NCBI RefSeq assembly: GCF_024808875.1
Contig: NZ_JANUCT010000003.1
Location: forward strand, 124,001-188,000
Length of the DNA stretch: 64,000 nt
Direction: 5' to 3'
Source: Methylohalomonas lacus
Lineage (GTDB): Bacteria > Pseudomonadota > Gammaproteobacteria > Methylohalomonadales > Methylohalomonadaceae
Within the stretch, counting starts at the first letter, position 1; the number at the start of each line of letters is the position of its first letter. A program made the position numbers and the translations under genes. Below are positions 50,405 through 60,106 of the stretch, one piece after another. A model generated the notes under the pieces. It made no database searches. It was not told the DNA's origin and worked only from the letters and a program-made list of their open reading frames with translations.

Positions 50405-53155
50405 CTATTTAACTTCGGACTCTTCAGTCGGCTTGGTTTGGGTACCATCCGCGCTGCCCGATTCGCCGTTATCGTCCTGGCGCGGCTGGACACTGCTGCT
50501 GCCATAGAGTGAACGCGGCTGTTCCTGCGTCGTGTCGGTGGTATCAGCCTGCTGCTTATTGCTGCCTGTCCCCGGATCGTCATCCCGGTTGCCGGCATCA
50601 TTCGCTGATGTTGCTGCGGCAGGTGCCTCATCCTGTGCACGCGGTTTGGCATCTGCCTGCGGTGCCGGCTGTTCGGTCGGTTTTTCGGTTTCACTCGCCG
50701 CGGTGTCCGCTTGCGTCTTGTCGGCGTCGCTAGCGGGCATCGCAGTTGCTGCAGTTTCCGCTGTTCCGGTAGCGTCGCTGTCAGGCTTGTTAGCGTCTGT
50801 TGTGGCTGCGGGCTTATTGCTCTGATTATTGCCCTGGCGGCGGTTACCCGATGACGCGGACCGGTTTTCCGATTGCTTCTCATCGGCCGCCTTGTTACTA
50901 CCATCAGCGTCGTTGCCCGGCGAACCTTGTGACGACGTCTTGTCTGCCGATGACGCGCCATCAGTGTTCTGGTTGTTACTGTCGCCAGTATTGCTGCCGT
51001 CATTACGACGCCGGCGTCGACCGCCGCGCCGGCCGCGACGTGAACTGGAGCGGGGCTTGCGCGATTCGCTGCTGTCTTCAGTACTGGCGGCGGCATTGCT
51101 GTTCGCGCTGTCGCTCGCACTATTGGCCGTGCTGTCTCCAGTCGTGGCGTCGCCACTGCCACTGTTGGCGCTACTGCGCGCACCGCTGCTGTTGCTATTA
51201 CTGCTGCCACTGCTGCGTTTGTTGCTGCGCCGGCCACGTTCGCGCTGGTTGCCGGAATTGCCGCGTGAACCCGAGCTGGACTGGCCGCGTCGGCTCGAGC
51301 TACTGCCGGAACGCTGACTGCTGGCACCGGATGCGGACTGTTGCGTGGCGGATTGCCCGGTCTCGGTGGTGCTGGCCGATTCGTTGGCCGACTGGCTGGC
51401 CGAATCACTGCCCGTTTCCGGCACGCCGAACAGGCTGCCGAACAGGCGTGAGATCAGCCCCTTGCTCTTGTTGCCATTGCCGGACGTGCCATTCGCGCCG
51501 GTGTCCTGTTTGGGCGCCTCGTGTTGCGGCGATGGCCGGTTGGGCATGACCTGCTTGACCACTGGCTGGGCGAGCGACTGCTTGCCGGGTAGCCCCGTTT
51601 CTTCCTCTTCTTCGTTATCGCCATCCTCATCCAGCGACAGCTTGTAACTGCTTTGCTGAACCTCGCCAAGCTGATCCTCGTCGTTTTTACGCAGCCGCTG
51701 TACCTTGTAGCGTGGCGTTTCCAGCTCGGCCTTGGGTATCAGGATGAGTTCGACATCAAGCCGGGTTTCAATGTCACGCAAACCACTGCGTTTTTCATTA
51801 AGCAGGAATGTTGCGACTTCCACCGGCAGGTGCGCGATGACCTTGGCGGTGTTCTCCTTCATCGCTTCTTCCTCGATGATGCGGAACACCGACAGCGACA
51901 GCGATTCGACACTGCGCAGGTGGCCGGTGCCGCTGCAGCGCGGACAGACGATATGACTGGACTCGCCCAGCGACGGCCGCAGGCGCTGGCGTGACATTTC
52001 CAGCAGGCCGAAGCGTGACAAACGATTGATCTGCACACGGGCGCGGTCGTCCTTGACGGACTCACGCAGCCGGTTTTCAACTTCGCGCTGGTTCTTGGCG
52101 TTCATCATGTCGATGAAATCGATGACGATGAGACCGCCAATATCCCGCAGGCGCAGCTGACGGGCGATTTCCTCGGCCGCTTCCAGGTTGGTGTTCAGCG
52201 CGGTTTCCTCGATGTCGCCACCGGCCGTGGCTCGCGCCGAGTTGATGTCGATGGTGATCAATGCCTCGGTGTGGTCAATGATCACGGCGCCGCCGGAGGG
52301 CAGGGTGACCTCGCGGGCGAATGCGGATTCGATCTGGTTTTCGACCTGGTAGCGGGTAAACAGCGGGTCATGCTCGGTATACAGCTTGAGTTTGTTCAGG
52401 TTGTGCGGCATGACCTGCGACATGAACTCATGTGCGCGGTTGTAGACTTCCTCGTTGTCGATGAGGATCTCGTTGATGTCCTGGCGCAGGTAATCGCGGA
52501 TCGCGCGTATGATGACCTCGCTTTCGCGATAGATGAGGAACGGCGCTGAACGCTCCTTGGCGGCGCTTTCGATGGCCTCCCAGACCTTGAGCAGATAGTC
52601 GAGATCCCACTGCAGTTCCTCGCCGCTTTTGCCGACGCCGGCGGTGCGCAGGATCATGCCCATACCGGTCGGGATGCTGACCGAACTCATGGCCTCGCGC
52701 GCCTCGGAGCGATCATCGCCTTCGATCTGGCGCGACACACCGCCGGCGCGCGGGTTGTTCGGCATGAGTACCAGGTAGCGGCCGGCAAGGCTGACGAACG
52801 TGGTCAGGGCGGCGCCCTTGTTACCGCGTTCGGGTTTCTCCACCTGGACGATCAGCTCCTGGCCGACCTGCAGGTGATCCTTGATGTTGAAACGGCCGCG
52901 ACCGCCGTCGTCCTTTTCCTTGAAAAGGGAGCGGGCGATTTCCTTGAACGGCAGGAAGCCGTGGCGTTCGGCGCCGAAGTCTACGAAAGCCGCTTCGAGA
53001 CTCGGCTCAATCCGGACAACCTTGGCCTTGTATATATTGGATTTTTTCTGCTCGCGACTGGCTGACTCAATATCGACATCGTACAGACGCTGGCCGTCCA
53101 CGAGCGCGACGCGCAACTCTTCCGGCTGAGTCGCGTTGATTAACATTCTTTTCAT
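50405..53155 (-). CDS. rne: Ribonuclease E
   Basis: The 916-residue endoribonuclease has the N-terminal S1 domain ([30 protein letters not shown]) and a 5' sensor/RNase H-like region. The DNase I-like catalytic domain holds acidic residues in [13 protein letters not shown] and [11 protein letters not shown], and the zinc-link is CPRCSGTG. Residues beyond about 520 form a disordered tail very rich in Ser, Asn, Gly and Arg. It has an Arg patch ([13 protein letters not shown]) and an acidic/Ala/Thr-rich end, in place of the E. coli degradosome scaffold. It is divergent from rluC, as usual, with a long leader. Confidence 0.95.
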   Translation of the reverse strand: MKRMLINATQPEELRVALVDGQRLYDVDIESASREQKKSNIYKAKVVRIEPSLEAAFVDFGAERHGFLPFKEIARSLFKEKDDGGRGRFNIKDHLQVGQELIVQVEKPERGNKGAALTTFVSLAGRYLVLMPNNPRAGGVSRQIEGDDRSEAREAMSSVSIPTGMGMILRTAGVGKSGEELQWDLDYLLKVWEAIESAAKERSAPFLIYRESEVIIRAIRDYLRQDINEILIDNEEVYNRAHEFMSQVMPHNLNKLKLYTEHDPLFTRYQVENQIESAFAREVTLPSGGAVIIDHTEALITIDINSARATAGGDIEETALNTNLEAAEEIARQLRLRDIGGLIVIDFIDMMNAKNQREVENRLRESVKDDRARVQINRLSRFGLLEMSRQRLRPSLGESSHIVCPRCSGTGHLRSVESLSLSVFRIIEEEAMKENTAKVIAHLPVEVATFLLNEKRSGLRDIETRLDVELILIPKAELETPRYKVQRLRKNDEDQLGEVQQSSYKLSLDEDGDNEEEEETGLPGKQSLAQPVVKQVMPNRPSPQHEAPKQDTGANGTSGNGNKSKGLISRLFGSLFGVPETGSDSASQSANESASTTETGQSATQQSASGASSQRSGSSSSRRGQSSSGSRGNSGNQRERGRRSNKRSSGSSNSNSSGARSSANSGSGDATTGDSTANSASDSANSNAAASTEDSSESRKPRSSSRRGRRGGRRRRRNDGSNTGDSNNQNTDGASSADKTSSQGSPGNDADGSNKAADEKQSENRSASSGNRRQGNNQSNKPAATTDANKPDSDATGTAETAATAMPASDADKTQADTAASETEKPTEQPAPQADAKPRAQDEAPAAATSANDAGNRDDDPGTGSNKQQADTTDTTQEQPRSLYGSSSVQPRQDDNGESGSADGTQTKPTEESEVK

Positions 53156-53562
53156 GATGAGCTACCTGCGTAGCGCTCGACCGGCGGACGACAAACGGCA
53201 TCACCCGACATTGTGTGCTAATGTGGTGGCCAGTAGTCGACATTGGGGAGCGCTTCCTTAAAGACCACTCTTTACGGGGGGCGAGTGGTGGTTGAACCCT
53301 ACCAGCAATCCTGCGGATCGCTGAATGTCATTTCCTGCGGTTTTGACACCGCGTACCGGACGGGCGGACCGACCGGTATTCAGGCAATAGTTTTATGGCT
53401 TTTAGCCAAGCCTGCCAAGTTACCTTGGGCTGGCTTGAAATACCTATAGTAACTTATTGATTTTTCTATATTAAAATAGCAAAATTTTAGCCGTGACAGG
53501 CTAGTGACATACTATAGCAGTGATACTGTAGCGCAGCAATCCAAACCGCTTGACAGGCCTGA
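53156..53562. promoter_or_regulatory. Divergent leader region of rne and rluC
   Basis: This 407-bp gap contains no gene. It holds the long 5' untranslated region of rne, which in E. coli folds into hairpins through which RNase E controls its own mRNA. On the minus strand AAAGAGTGGTCTTT (53254-53267) forms a small stem, and nearby CCACTC/GAGTGG can also pair. AT-rich DNA at 53440-53520 likely contains the promoters. No sequence match to the E. coli leader is claimed. Confidence 0.45.
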
Positions 53563-54501
53563 ATGCCCCCTCCAGACGAACAGACAAGCGGTGTCCAGAA
53601 GGTCACCGTGGACACCGACGAAAACGGCCGCCGGCTCGATAATTTCATCAGCAGCCGCCTGAAAAACATTCCGAAATCAAGAATCTACCAGATGCTGCGG
53701 CGGGGCGAGGTGCGCGTCAACGGCTCGCGGGCGCGGCCGGAGAAGCGCCTCGAGGCTGGCGATGTGGTACGCCTGCCGCCACTGTTTCAGAATCGGGACG
53801 ACGCCCGCCCGGTCATTCCCGGGGCGGCGATTGCACGGCTGGAGCAGCAAATCCTCCATGAGGACGCGCGGCTGCTCGTTATCAACAAGCCCAGCGGTGT
53901 CGCGGTGCACGGTGGCAGCGGTGTGAGCTATGGCGTCATCGATATCCTGCGTGCCAGCCGCGGCGACAAGGCGCGGCTGGAGCTGGTACACCGGCTCGAC
54001 CGGGACACTTCCGGCTGCCTGCTGCTGGCCAAGGACATGACGCTGTTGCGCACATTGCATGACCAGTTGCGCGATGGCCAGGTGCGCAAGGGCTACCTGG
54101 CCCTGCTGCGCGGCCAGCTCGGCCGGCGTCAGCTCGATATCGACGATCCGCTCAGCCGCCAGCAGGGCAAGTCGGGCGATCGCCGCGTGGTTGTCGATGC
54201 GGCCGGCAAGGTTTCGGCGACCCGTATCCGGCGACAACGCCAGTACAGCGACGCGACGCTGGCCGATGTCAGCCTGTTGACCGGGCGCACGCACCAGATC
54301 CGCGTGCATGCCGCGGCGGCCGGCCACCCGTTGGCTGGCGATGTGAAATACGGTGACAAGGCGTTCAACAAGCAACTGCGCCAACTCGGATTACGGCGCC
54401 TGTTTCTGCACGCCGCCAGCCTGCAATTGCCCGACCACGAGCAGGCCTTCGAGGCGCCCCTGCCCGACGAGCTGCAGGCCGTGCTTGAGCGACTCGCATG
54501 A
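53563..54501 (+). CDS. rluC: 23S rRNA pseudouridine synthase RluC
   Basis: The 312-residue protein has an N-terminal S4 RNA-binding domain (NGRRLDNFISSRLKNIPKSRIYQMLRRGEVRVNGSRARPEKRLEAGD) and an RluA-family catalytic domain with the active Asp in HRLDRDTSGCLLLAK. RluC makes pseudouridines 955, 2504 and 2580 of 23S rRNA; the position next to rne supports RluC over RluD. Its stop overlaps the start of the HAD gene (ATGA). Confidence 0.93.
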   Translation: MPPPDEQTSGVQKVTVDTDENGRRLDNFISSRLKNIPKSRIYQMLRRGEVRVNGSRARPEKRLEAGDVVRLPPLFQNRDDARPVIPGAAIARLEQQILHEDARLLVINKPSGVAVHGGSGVSYGVIDILRASRGDKARLELVHRLDRDTSGCLLLAKDMTLLRTLHDQLRDGQVRKGYLALLRGQLGRRQLDIDDPLSRQQGKSGDRRVVVDAAGKVSATRIRRQRQYSDATLADVSLLTGRTHQIRVHAAAAGHPLAGDVKYGDKAFNKQLRQLGLRRLFLHAASLQLPDHEQAFEAPLPDELQAVLERLA

Positions 54502-55187
54502 AACTGACCTACAGGCTTTTGATTTTCGACTGGGACGGCACTCTGGCCGACTCCGAGGCAATAATCATCCGGGCCATGCAGGCGGCGATCGCCGAGCAGT
54601 CACTGCCGGCGCGTGGCGCTGACGCGGTCCGCGATATCATCGGTCTCGGCCTGGCCGAAGCCGTGCAGCGCCTGTACCCGCAGGCGCCGGCGGCGACGCT
54701 GCGCGAACTGGCCGGCACCTACCAGCAGGCCTACCTGGCGGCGACCACGCGGCCGGTACCACTGTTTCCGGGCGCGGCAGGTACGCTGGTTGCGCTGCGC
54801 CAGGCCGGTTACCAACTTGCGGTGGCCACCGGCAAAAGCCGACGTGGCCTGGAACGGGCACTCATTGACAGCGATTTGACGGCGCAGTTTGACGCCACGC
54901 GCTGCGCGGATGAGACGCTGTCGAAACCGGATCCGCTCATGCTGCACGAAGTCCTGGCCGAGCTGTCCGTCCCGGCGTCGGCCGCGCTGATGATTGGCGA
55001 CAGCGAACACGATATCGAGATGGCGGGCCGGGCCGGTGTTCCGGCGCTGGGCGTCACCAGTGGCGTGCACCCGGCAGACCGTCTGCTACAATCCGGGGCC
55101 ATCGATTGCATTGACAGCGTCGCCGGTCTTGGCGACTGGCTGTTGGCTGGTCAGATGGATAGCGCTGTCAGCCTGATGGTCGAATGA
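54498..55187 (+). CDS. HAD-family hydrolase (phosphoglycolate phosphatase-like)
   Basis: The 229-residue phosphatase has motif I FDWDGTLADSEA, motif II in VATGKSRRG, motif III Lys in SKPDPLML and motif IV GDSEHDIEMAGRAG, with a helical cap. A gene of this type follows rluC in many gammaproteobacteria (the PA2974 position in Pseudomonas). The substrate is uncertain: phosphoglycolate or another small phosphate ester. Confidence 0.92.
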   Translation: MKLTYRLLIFDWDGTLADSEAIIIRAMQAAIAEQSLPARGADAVRDIIGLGLAEAVQRLYPQAPAATLRELAGTYQQAYLAATTRPVPLFPGAAGTLVALRQAGYQLAVATGKSRRGLERALIDSDLTAQFDATRCADETLSKPDPLMLHEVLAELSVPASAALMIGDSEHDIEMAGRAGVPALGVTSGVHPADRLLQSGAIDCIDSVAGLGDWLLAGQMDSAVSLMVE

Positions 55188-55236
55188 TGCAGTCGTTAGG
55201 CACGATCCCCGCCCAATAACCGAATGGAAGAACTGA

Positions 55237-56205
55237 ATGTCTGAAACACCCGCTACCGACAGCAAACCCGGCGAAGACAATGCCTGGGAGCGCAACCTGA
55301 TCTCGCGGATTGCGCTGGAGGCATTGACCGAACAGCGCCGTGCGCGCCGCTGGAGTATCTTTTTCAAGATCCTGCTGGCGCTTTACCTGTTTGCATTGCT
55401 GTTGCTGTATTTGCCAGGCGACTGGACCAGTGCGCCTGTCGGTGGTACTAGCGGCTATACCGCGCTGGTCGAAATCGACGGCATCATCAGCAGCGATTCC
55501 ACCGCCAGTGCCGACCAGGTGGTCACCGGACTGCGCCGGGCGTTCAAGGACAAGAATGCCAGGGGCGTAATTCTGCGCATCAACAGTCCCGGCGGCAGCC
55601 CGGTCCAGGCCGGCTACATCCATGATGAGGTGCTGCGCCTGCGCGAGAAATACCCGGAAAAACCAGTCTACGCGGTGATTACCGATACCGGCGCCTCCGG
55701 CGGCTACTATGTCGCCGTCGCCGCGGACAAGATCTACGCCAATCGTGCCAGTATTGTGGGTTCCATCGGCGTGATTTATTCGGGCTTCGGTTTTGTGGAT
55801 ACCCTGGAAAAACTCGGTATCGAGCGCCGGGTCTTCAGTGCCGGCGACGACAAGGCGTTGATGGATCCGTTTTCACCACTGGAAACCGATGCGATTCGAC
55901 ACATGCGTACGATGCTTGATGAGATTCACCAGCAGTTTATCGACGTGGTTCGCAAGGGCCGGGGTGATCGGCTGCAGGAACAGAACGCCGATTTGTTCAG
56001 CGGCCTGGTCTGGACCGGCGAGCAGAGCGTCGACCTCGGGCTGGTGGATTCCCTGGCCAGTGCCAGCGAAGTCGCACGCGACATCGTCGGTGCCGAGGAA
56101 ATCGTCGACTATACGGTGCGTGAAAGCTATCTCGATCGTTTTGCCCGGCGCATGGGCACGACACTGGCCAACGAAATCGAGACGGAAGAATTCAAGTTGC
56201 GTTGA
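55237..56205 (+). CDS. sppA: Signal peptide peptidase SppA (36K type, S49)
   Basis: The 322-residue inner-membrane protease has one N-terminal membrane helix (FFKILLALYLFALLLLYLPG). The S49 core has INSPGGSPVQAGYIHDEV, the nucleophile Ser in TDTGASGGYYVAVAADKIYAN, and SIVGSIGVIYSGFGF. The general base Lys is further on. It degrades signal peptides left in the membrane after LepB cleavage. It converges on maf with 18 bp between stop codons. Confidence 0.93.
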   Translation: MSETPATDSKPGEDNAWERNLISRIALEALTEQRRARRWSIFFKILLALYLFALLLLYLPGDWTSAPVGGTSGYTALVEIDGIISSDSTASADQVVTGLRRAFKDKNARGVILRINSPGGSPVQAGYIHDEVLRLREKYPEKPVYAVITDTGASGGYYVAVAADKIYANRASIVGSIGVIYSGFGFVDTLEKLGIERRVFSAGDDKALMDPFSPLETDAIRHMRTMLDEIHQQFIDVVRKGRGDRLQEQNADLFSGLVWTGEQSVDLGLVDSLASASEVARDIVGAEEIVDYTVRESYLDRFARRMGTTLANEIETEEFKLR

Positions 56206-56223
56206 GCAGCCGCGTCGGCTTGC

Positions 56224-56817
56224 TCAGGGCAGGGCGATCCCTTCCTGGCGCAGCATTTCACACAGTTTGATGAGCGGCAGACCGATGAGCGCCGTCGGGT
56301 CGCTGCCGCTCATCGATTCGACCAGGCTTACGCCGAGTGCCTCGGAATGGAAACTGCCGGCGCTGTCGAAGGGTTTCTCGGCGGCTACGTAGCGTTCAAT
56401 CTCGGCATCCGTATAGTTGCGGAACTTGACGCTGAACGGGACCACTTCAACCTGCTGACTGTGCCGGGCGGTATTGAACAGGCATAAGCCGGTCAGAAAC
56501 TCGATCCGCCGGCCGCGCATCTGTTGCAGCTGGTAACTGGCGCGGCTGGCGTCGCCCGGCTTGCCGAGTACCGTATCCCCCAGCGTGGCAACCTGGTCGG
56601 AGCCGATGACCAGGCTCGCTTGCCGGCATTGTTCGGCGACCGCGCGGGCCTTGCCCAGTGCCAGTCGTTGCACCAGTTGCAGGGGCGGTTCACCGGGCTC
56701 GGCGGTTTCATCGATTGCCGGTGACTGGCAGGTGAAATCCAGCTGCAGACGCGTCAACAGTTCGCGCCGGTAGCGCGAAGAAGAAGCCAGAATGACGGCC
56801 GGGGTGGTATCAGTCAT
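56224..56817 (-). CDS. Maf-family nucleotide pyrophosphatase (YceF type)
   Basis: The 197-residue protein has the Maf signatures ILASSSRYRRELLTRL, SDQVATLGDTVLGKPGD and GSFHSEALGVSLVESMSGSDPTALIGLPL. YceF-type members hydrolyse 7-methyl-GTP, removing modified nucleotides. The SDQVA motif, in place of SDTVV of YhdE-type dTTP/UTP enzymes, favours the YceF type. It is divergent from yceD, as in E. coli. Confidence 0.92.
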   Translation of the reverse strand: MTDTTPAVILASSSRYRRELLTRLQLDFTCQSPAIDETAEPGEPPLQLVQRLALGKARAVAEQCRQASLVIGSDQVATLGDTVLGKPGDASRASYQLQQMRGRRIEFLTGLCLFNTARHSQQVEVVPFSVKFRNYTDAEIERYVAAEKPFDSAGSFHSEALGVSLVESMSGSDPTALIGLPLIKLCEMLRQEGIALP

Positions 56818-56924
56818 GGTGGTGATGCTTGCTTGAATGTGTGAACAGGCGGCGCAATTAGACTGGAAGCAGGCCGCCGCGTCAAACCCGGAACGCGGCT
56901 TAAGCTATTGCCAAAGCTGAATTT

Positions 56925-56953
56925 TTGACAGTTTCGCGGGCGCGCATTAATAT
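56925..56953 (+). promoter_or_regulatory. Sigma-70 promoter of the yceD-rpmF-fab operon
   Basis: A perfect -35 box TTGACA (56925-56930), 17 bp, and TAATAT (56948-56953) form a near-consensus promoter. Transcription should start about 56960, only a few bases before the chosen yceD ATG at 56964, so the message would be nearly leaderless. Confidence 0.75.
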
Positions 56954-56963
56954 TGCCCGCCTG

Positions 56964-57500
56964 ATGCCGCCGGAGCTGCCCCAATTCATTCACCCGCTGC
57001 GCCTTGCCGGCCATGGTGAAACGTTGTCTGGCAGCTTTAAAATCAATGAGTTGAAGCGTCTGCAGGCGGCCGTGCTGGAGACCGATGGGACGCTGACGTT
57101 CAATCTGAAATTTGGCCGCGATGCGGCGGGCACAGCCTGTATAATAGGTAGTTTGTCCGGCCAGGTGGTGATGACCTGCCAGCGCTGTATGCAGCCGCTG
57201 ACGGTGATTATCGACGCCGATGTGGCACTGGGTATTGTCCAGGGCGAGGCCGAAGCCGGCGAGCTGCCGGAAGAATACGAACCGTTACTGGTCGAGCAGC
57301 AGCCACTGAAGTTAAGTGAGCTGGTGGAAGACGAAGCCCTGCTGGCGCTGCCGTTTGCGCCTTTGCATGCCGCGGAAAGCTGCGCTGAGGCGGTGACAAG
57401 TGACAGCGCTGACGCGCCGTCAGAACAACAACAGGACACACACCGGCCGTTTGCCGACAAGCTGGCGGATTTGAAACCGTCGCGCGATAACGAACGGTAA
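56964..57500 (+). CDS. yceD: 23S rRNA accumulation protein YceD (DUF177)
   Basis: The 178-residue protein matches YceD, linked to 23S rRNA accumulation and ribosome assembly. It has INELKRLQAAVLETDGTLTFNLKFGRDAAGTACIIGSLSGQVVMTCQRCMQPL with the CxxC pair, and a conserved acidic segment ending the fold. The ATG at 56964 fits the family N-terminus; a TTG at 56925 would be part of the -35 box, so it is rejected. It leads the operon with rpmF, which follows after 72 bp. Confidence 0.92.
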   Translation: MPPELPQFIHPLRLAGHGETLSGSFKINELKRLQAAVLETDGTLTFNLKFGRDAAGTACIIGSLSGQVVMTCQRCMQPLTVIIDADVALGIVQGEAEAGELPEEYEPLLVEQQPLKLSELVEDEALLALPFAPLHAAESCAEAVTSDSADAPSEQQQDTHRPFADKLADLKPSRDNER

Positions 57501-57572
57501 CGATGAATGAATTGCAGCGACAGGCAGTAGCCTGTCGGTCTTTACTTTTTAAATTAGCGGAGAGACAAGACA

Positions 57573-57764
57573 ATGGCCGTACAACAGAATCGCAAATCCA
57601 GTTCGCGCCGCGATATGCGCCGCTCGCACGATGCCATCAAGGCGCCCGCCGTCAGTATCGATCCGAACAGCGGTGAGGTGCATCGCCGCCATCACGTCAG
57701 TCCGGATGGTTATTACAAGGGCCGCAAGGTCATCGATAACGACGACGACGAGTCGCTTGATTAA
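57573..57764 (+). CDS. rpmF: 50S ribosomal protein L32
   Basis: The 63-residue basic protein starts [21 protein letters not shown], the standard L32 opening, and has [19 protein letters not shown]. The zinc-binding cysteines of some L32 proteins are absent, as in other gammaproteobacteria. It lies between yceD and plsX, the conserved place. The acidic C-terminus (DNDDDESLD) is a little long. Confidence 0.96.
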   Translation: MAVQQNRKSSSRRDMRRSHDAIKAPAVSIDPNSGEVHRRHHVSPDGYYKGRKVIDNDDDESLD

Positions 57765-57872
57765 AGGCAGCTGCGGCCGCTTCGCCGGCCGTTGTTCTGT
57801 GACAATGACAAGCTGTCAACGCCGGCCCGGTTGACAGCACCAGCGGGTATCCCGGATAGCAACCGCTTCTGC

Positions 57873-58931
57873 ATGACTGATCAGCATTCCCCGGCGCCAG
57901 CCAGTACGTTACCTCCGATCATCGCCCTGGATGCCATGGGCGGTGATCATGGCCCAGCCGAGATCGTACCGGCGGCGCTGTCCGTTCTTGAGCGCTATGC
58001 AGCCATCACCCTGATACTGGTTGGTCAGCGCGATGTCCTCGAGCCGATCCTGAAGCAGCACGGGGTCGAGGAGTCGGATCGTTTGCGCATCCATCACGCC
58101 AGTCAGACCGTGGAAATGCACGAGCTGCCGTCGATGGTGATGCGCAACAAGAAGGACTCTTCCATGCGTGTGGCCATCGACCTGGTCAAGGATGGTGAGG
58201 CCAGTGCCTGCGTCAGCGCCGGCAACACCGGCGCACTCATGGCCACGGCGCGGTTCGTCCTGAAAATGCTGCCGGGTATCGACCGCCCCGCCATTTGCGC
58301 CACCATGCCCGGCACCAATGGCCCCACGCATTTGCTGGATCTCGGCGCCAATGTCGATACATCCTCCGAACAACTGCTGCAATTCGGCATCATGGGATCC
58401 GAGCTCGTCTCGGCCGTGAATAACAAATCCGACCCGACCGTGGCGTTACTGAATATCGGTGCCGAGGAAATCAAGGGCAATGATCAGGTCAAGCAGGCTG
58501 CATCGCTGTTAAGCCAGAGCCCGATCAATTACGCCGGCTTCGTCGAAGGCAACGACATCTTTACCGGCAAGGTCGATGTTATTGTTTGTGACGGCTTCGC
58601 CGGTAATATTGCTCTCAAGGCAAGTGAGGGTGTGGCAGAATTCATCAGTCAACAGACACGCGCTGAATTCAAGCGCAGTCTGTACGGCAAGTTTGCCGCG
58701 TTGCTGTCGATGCCGGTATTGAATGCGATTCGGCACAAGCTTGATCCGCGCCGTTACAATGGCGCCAGTCTGCTCGGTTTGCGCGGCATCGTGATCAAAA
58801 GCCATGGCAGTGCCGACCGTGTTTCGTTTGCGCATGCAATCGAGGAAGCGATTATCGAGACACGCAAGAACGTGCCGGAACGCATCTGCAATGAACTTGA
58901 AACCGTGCTCAACGAGAGACGGGACAATTGA
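57873..58931 (+). CDS. plsX: Phosphate acyltransferase
   Basis: The 352-residue protein makes acyl-phosphate from acyl-ACP, the first step toward phosphatidic acid. It has [39 protein letters not shown] and [19 protein letters not shown]. The ATG at 57873 ([15 protein letters not shown]) is chosen; longer frames are not conserved. The stop overlaps the TTG start of fabH by 4 bp. Confidence 0.95.
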   Translation: MTDQHSPAPASTLPPIIALDAMGGDHGPAEIVPAALSVLERYAAITLILVGQRDVLEPILKQHGVEESDRLRIHHASQTVEMHELPSMVMRNKKDSSMRVAIDLVKDGEASACVSAGNTGALMATARFVLKMLPGIDRPAICATMPGTNGPTHLLDLGANVDTSSEQLLQFGIMGSELVSAVNNKSDPTVALLNIGAEEIKGNDQVKQAASLLSQSPINYAGFVEGNDIFTGKVDVIVCDGFAGNIALKASEGVAEFISQQTRAEFKRSLYGKFAALLSMPVLNAIRHKLDPRRYNGASLLGLRGIVIKSHGSADRVSFAHAIEEAIIETRKNVPERICNELETVLNERRDN

Positions 58932-59896
58932 AAAACGCCCGCATCATTGGCACTGGCAGCTACCTGCCCGAACGGGTGCTGACCAACAAGGAACTGGAAC
59001 AATGGGTTGATACCAGTGACGAGTGGATTCGGGCGCGCACCGGTATCGAGAAACGCCATATAGTCGCCGACGACGAGACCACCTGCGATCTGGCCGAGCG
59101 CGCGTCGCGGGCGGCGCTGGAAGCGGCCGGACTGCAGGTCGGTGACATCGACTTGATCATCGTGGCTACGACCACGCCGGACATGATCTTTCCCAGCACC
59201 GCCTGTCTGTTGCAGCAACGGCTCGACATACACGGCTGCGCGGCATTTGATGTACAGGCAGTATGCACCGGCTTTGTCTATGCGCTGGGCGTGGCGGAAA
59301 AATTCATCAAGACCGGTTCTGCGGCACGTGCGCTGGTAGTGGGTGCCGAGACGCTGTCGCGCATCCTCGACTGGAAGGATCGTTCAACCTGCGTACTGTT
59401 TGGCGACGGTGCCGGCGCGGTCATCCTTGAGTCCAGTGATGAGCCGGGTATCCTGTCGACCCATTTGCACGCCGACGGTGCTTATCAGGATCTGCTGCGC
59501 GTGCCGGCAGGGGTGTCACTGAATCCGGAGGTCGTCCGTCGTGGTGAAGCGACCATCGAGATGCAGGGCAACGAGGTGTTTCGCATGGCCGTCAACACGC
59601 TCGGTCGCATCGTCGATGAAACCCTGGCAGCCAACCAGCTGACCAAGGCCGATATCGACTGGCTGGTACCGCATCAGGCAAACGTGCGCATTATCGCGGC
59701 AACGGCACGCAAACTGAACATGTCCATGGATCACGTCGTGGTGACCGTGGACCAGCATGGCAACACCTCGGCGGCGTCGGTGCCGCTGGCACTCGATGTG
59801 GCGGTACGTGACGGTCGTATCAAGCGCGGCGAGTTGCTGATGCTGGAAGCCTTCGGCGGCGGTTTCACCTGGGGCTCGGCACTGGTGCGCTATTGA
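58928..59896 (+). CDS. fabH: Beta-ketoacyl-ACP synthase III
   Basis: The 322-residue condensing enzyme starts fatty-acid synthesis from acetyl-CoA and malonyl-ACP. The catalytic triad is Cys in [14 protein letters not shown], His in VPHQANVRI and Asn in [15 protein letters not shown]. It begins [18 protein letters not shown], typical of FabH. The start is TTG, overlapping the plsX stop as TTGA. After it the operon is interrupted by a small inverted-repeat element. Confidence 0.96.
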   Translation: MKNARIIGTGSYLPERVLTNKELEQWVDTSDEWIRARTGIEKRHIVADDETTCDLAERASRAALEAAGLQVGDIDLIIVATTTPDMIFPSTACLLQQRLDIHGCAAFDVQAVCTGFVYALGVAEKFIKTGSAARALVVGAETLSRILDWKDRSTCVLFGDGAGAVILESSDEPGILSTHLHADGAYQDLLRVPAGVSLNPEVVRRGEATIEMQGNEVFRMAVNTLGRIVDETLAANQLTKADIDWLVPHQANVRIIAATARKLNMSMDHVVVTVDQHGNTSAASVPLALDVAVRDGRIKRGELLMLEAFGGGFTWGSALVRY

Positions 59897-59901
59897 ACAA
59901 A

Positions 59902-60077
59902 CCGCAAATGAACGTCAATAAACGCGAATGGTTAATTGAGTCAGGAATGAAGCCCGATACAGCGTCGTTGCCAACATGCATGAATTGCACTGCTTCCTGG
60001 CGTACCTGTGTCTGTCGGATGGCGATGATTCATTCAAACGGCGCGACTATTTGCGTTCATTCGCGTGCATTCGCGGA
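59902..60077. repeat. Small element with terminal inverted repeats (copy 2), inside the fab operon
   Basis: The left arm (59902-59929, CCGCAAATGAACGTCAATA onward) and right arm (60048-60077, TATTTGCGTTCATTCGCGTG onward) are inverted and match the arms of the element at 1055-1206. The ~120 bp between are unrelated to copy 1 and hold no gene. It accounts for nearly all of the 210-bp gap between fabH and fabD, genes that normally lie close together. Its right end stops 18 bp before the fabD Shine-Dalgarno. Confidence 0.7.
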
Positions 60078-60106
60078 CCAGAGATTTTCGATTCGGGAGT
60101 AAAACG

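Noticed and set aside
50829-51317. 162-residue open frame antisense to rne
   Set aside because: It mirrors the low-complexity Ser/Arg-rich tail of RNase E, giving Leu/Pro/Arg runs only.
59893-60102. 69-residue frame between fabH and fabD
   Set aside because: It spans the inverted-repeat element, has no Shine-Dalgarno sequence and no recognisable features.
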